From NCBI GenBank assembly GCA_028716305.1, contig JAQUQA010000095.1, positions 1-5,157 on the forward strand: a stretch of 5,157 bases of DNA. Reading direction: 5' to 3'. The position numbers and the translations under genes were made by a program. Below are positions 5,108 through 5,157 of the stretch, piece by piece (within the stretch, counting starts at the first letter, position 1; each line of letters opens with the position of its first letter). A model generated the notes under the pieces. That model did no database searches, had not been told where the DNA came from, and saw nothing but the letters and a program-made list of their open reading frames with translations. Source of the DNA: Candidatus Omnitrophota bacterium (GTDB taxonomy: Bacteria > Omnitrophota > Gorgyraeia > Gygaellales > Profunditerraquicolaceae).

Positions 5108-5157
5108 ATGGGAAAGCGTAAACGTAGAGGTAAACTTAACTGGCGCTCAAAGAAGGC
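5108..5157 (+). CDS. Very basic small protein, N-terminus only (bTHX-like?)
   Basis: The open frame runs off the window after 16 codons plus two bases. It reads MGKRKRRGKLNWRSKKA, where the last Ala is certain because any GCN codon gives Ala. Nine of the first 16 residues are Lys or Arg, as expected for an RNA- or ribosome-binding protein. The MGK...RRGK..WR pattern resembles the start of the small ribosomal protein bTHX (typically MGKGDRRTRRGKIWRG). The resemblance is short and composition-driven, so the family name is tentative. A strong ribosome site precedes it and it starts 53 bases after the CsgG-like gene. I see no clear promoter between them, so read-through from 4256 is possible. Confidence 0.6.
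   Translation, partial: MGKRKRRGKLNWRSKK

Overview
The window carries six genes, all on the plus strand: two full-length tandem membrane transporters, a small secreted protein, a HAD-family phosphatase, a CsgG-like lipoprotein and the first 16 codons of a very basic small protein. Cell-envelope features (an Sec signal peptide, a lipobox and a CsgG-family outer-membrane lipoprotein) point to a diderm bacterium. Compact gene packing, AT-rich gene starts and promoters of the form TTGAC-N17-TAGA(A/T)T would fit an uncultivated lineage such as Omnitrophota. That placement is inferred from general resemblance and is not proven by any single marker here.

Region 1 (1-2830) holds two tandem 460-residue permeases of the ArsB/NhaD/SLC13 type (ion transporter superfamily), 46 bp apart and probably co-transcribed. 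They align without a single gap at a constant offset of 1429 bp. Their N-terminal halves are about 64% identical by my residue-by-residue count. From base 697 (copy 1) or 2126 (copy 2) they become perfectly identical for 686 bp, to within six codons of the stop. The switch falls in the hydrophilic loop joining the two halves of the transporter. This is the most remarkable feature of the window and is best explained by recent gene conversion, or else by an assembly artefact.

Region 2 (2831-3402) has a well-formed sigma-70-type promoter with an extended -10 element, a strong Shine-Dalgarno sequence and a gene for a 159-residue exported protein with a probable small beta-rich domain.

Region 3 (3403-3577) is a 175-bp intergenic stretch packed with three successive inverted repeats. 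At least the first is a plausible terminator for the secreted protein. The last ends in seven T's only three bases before the next start codon.

Region 4 (3578-5157) encodes a HAD-superfamily phosphatase with all four catalytic motifs, followed by a promoter with an unusually short leader and a CsgG-family lipoprotein. Last comes a truncated gene for a Lys/Arg-rich protein that resembles ribosomal protein bTHX at its N-terminus. I see no tRNA, rRNA, CRISPR array, insertion sequence or phage gene. Apart from the permease pair, the genes look like ordinary neighbours rather than one pathway.
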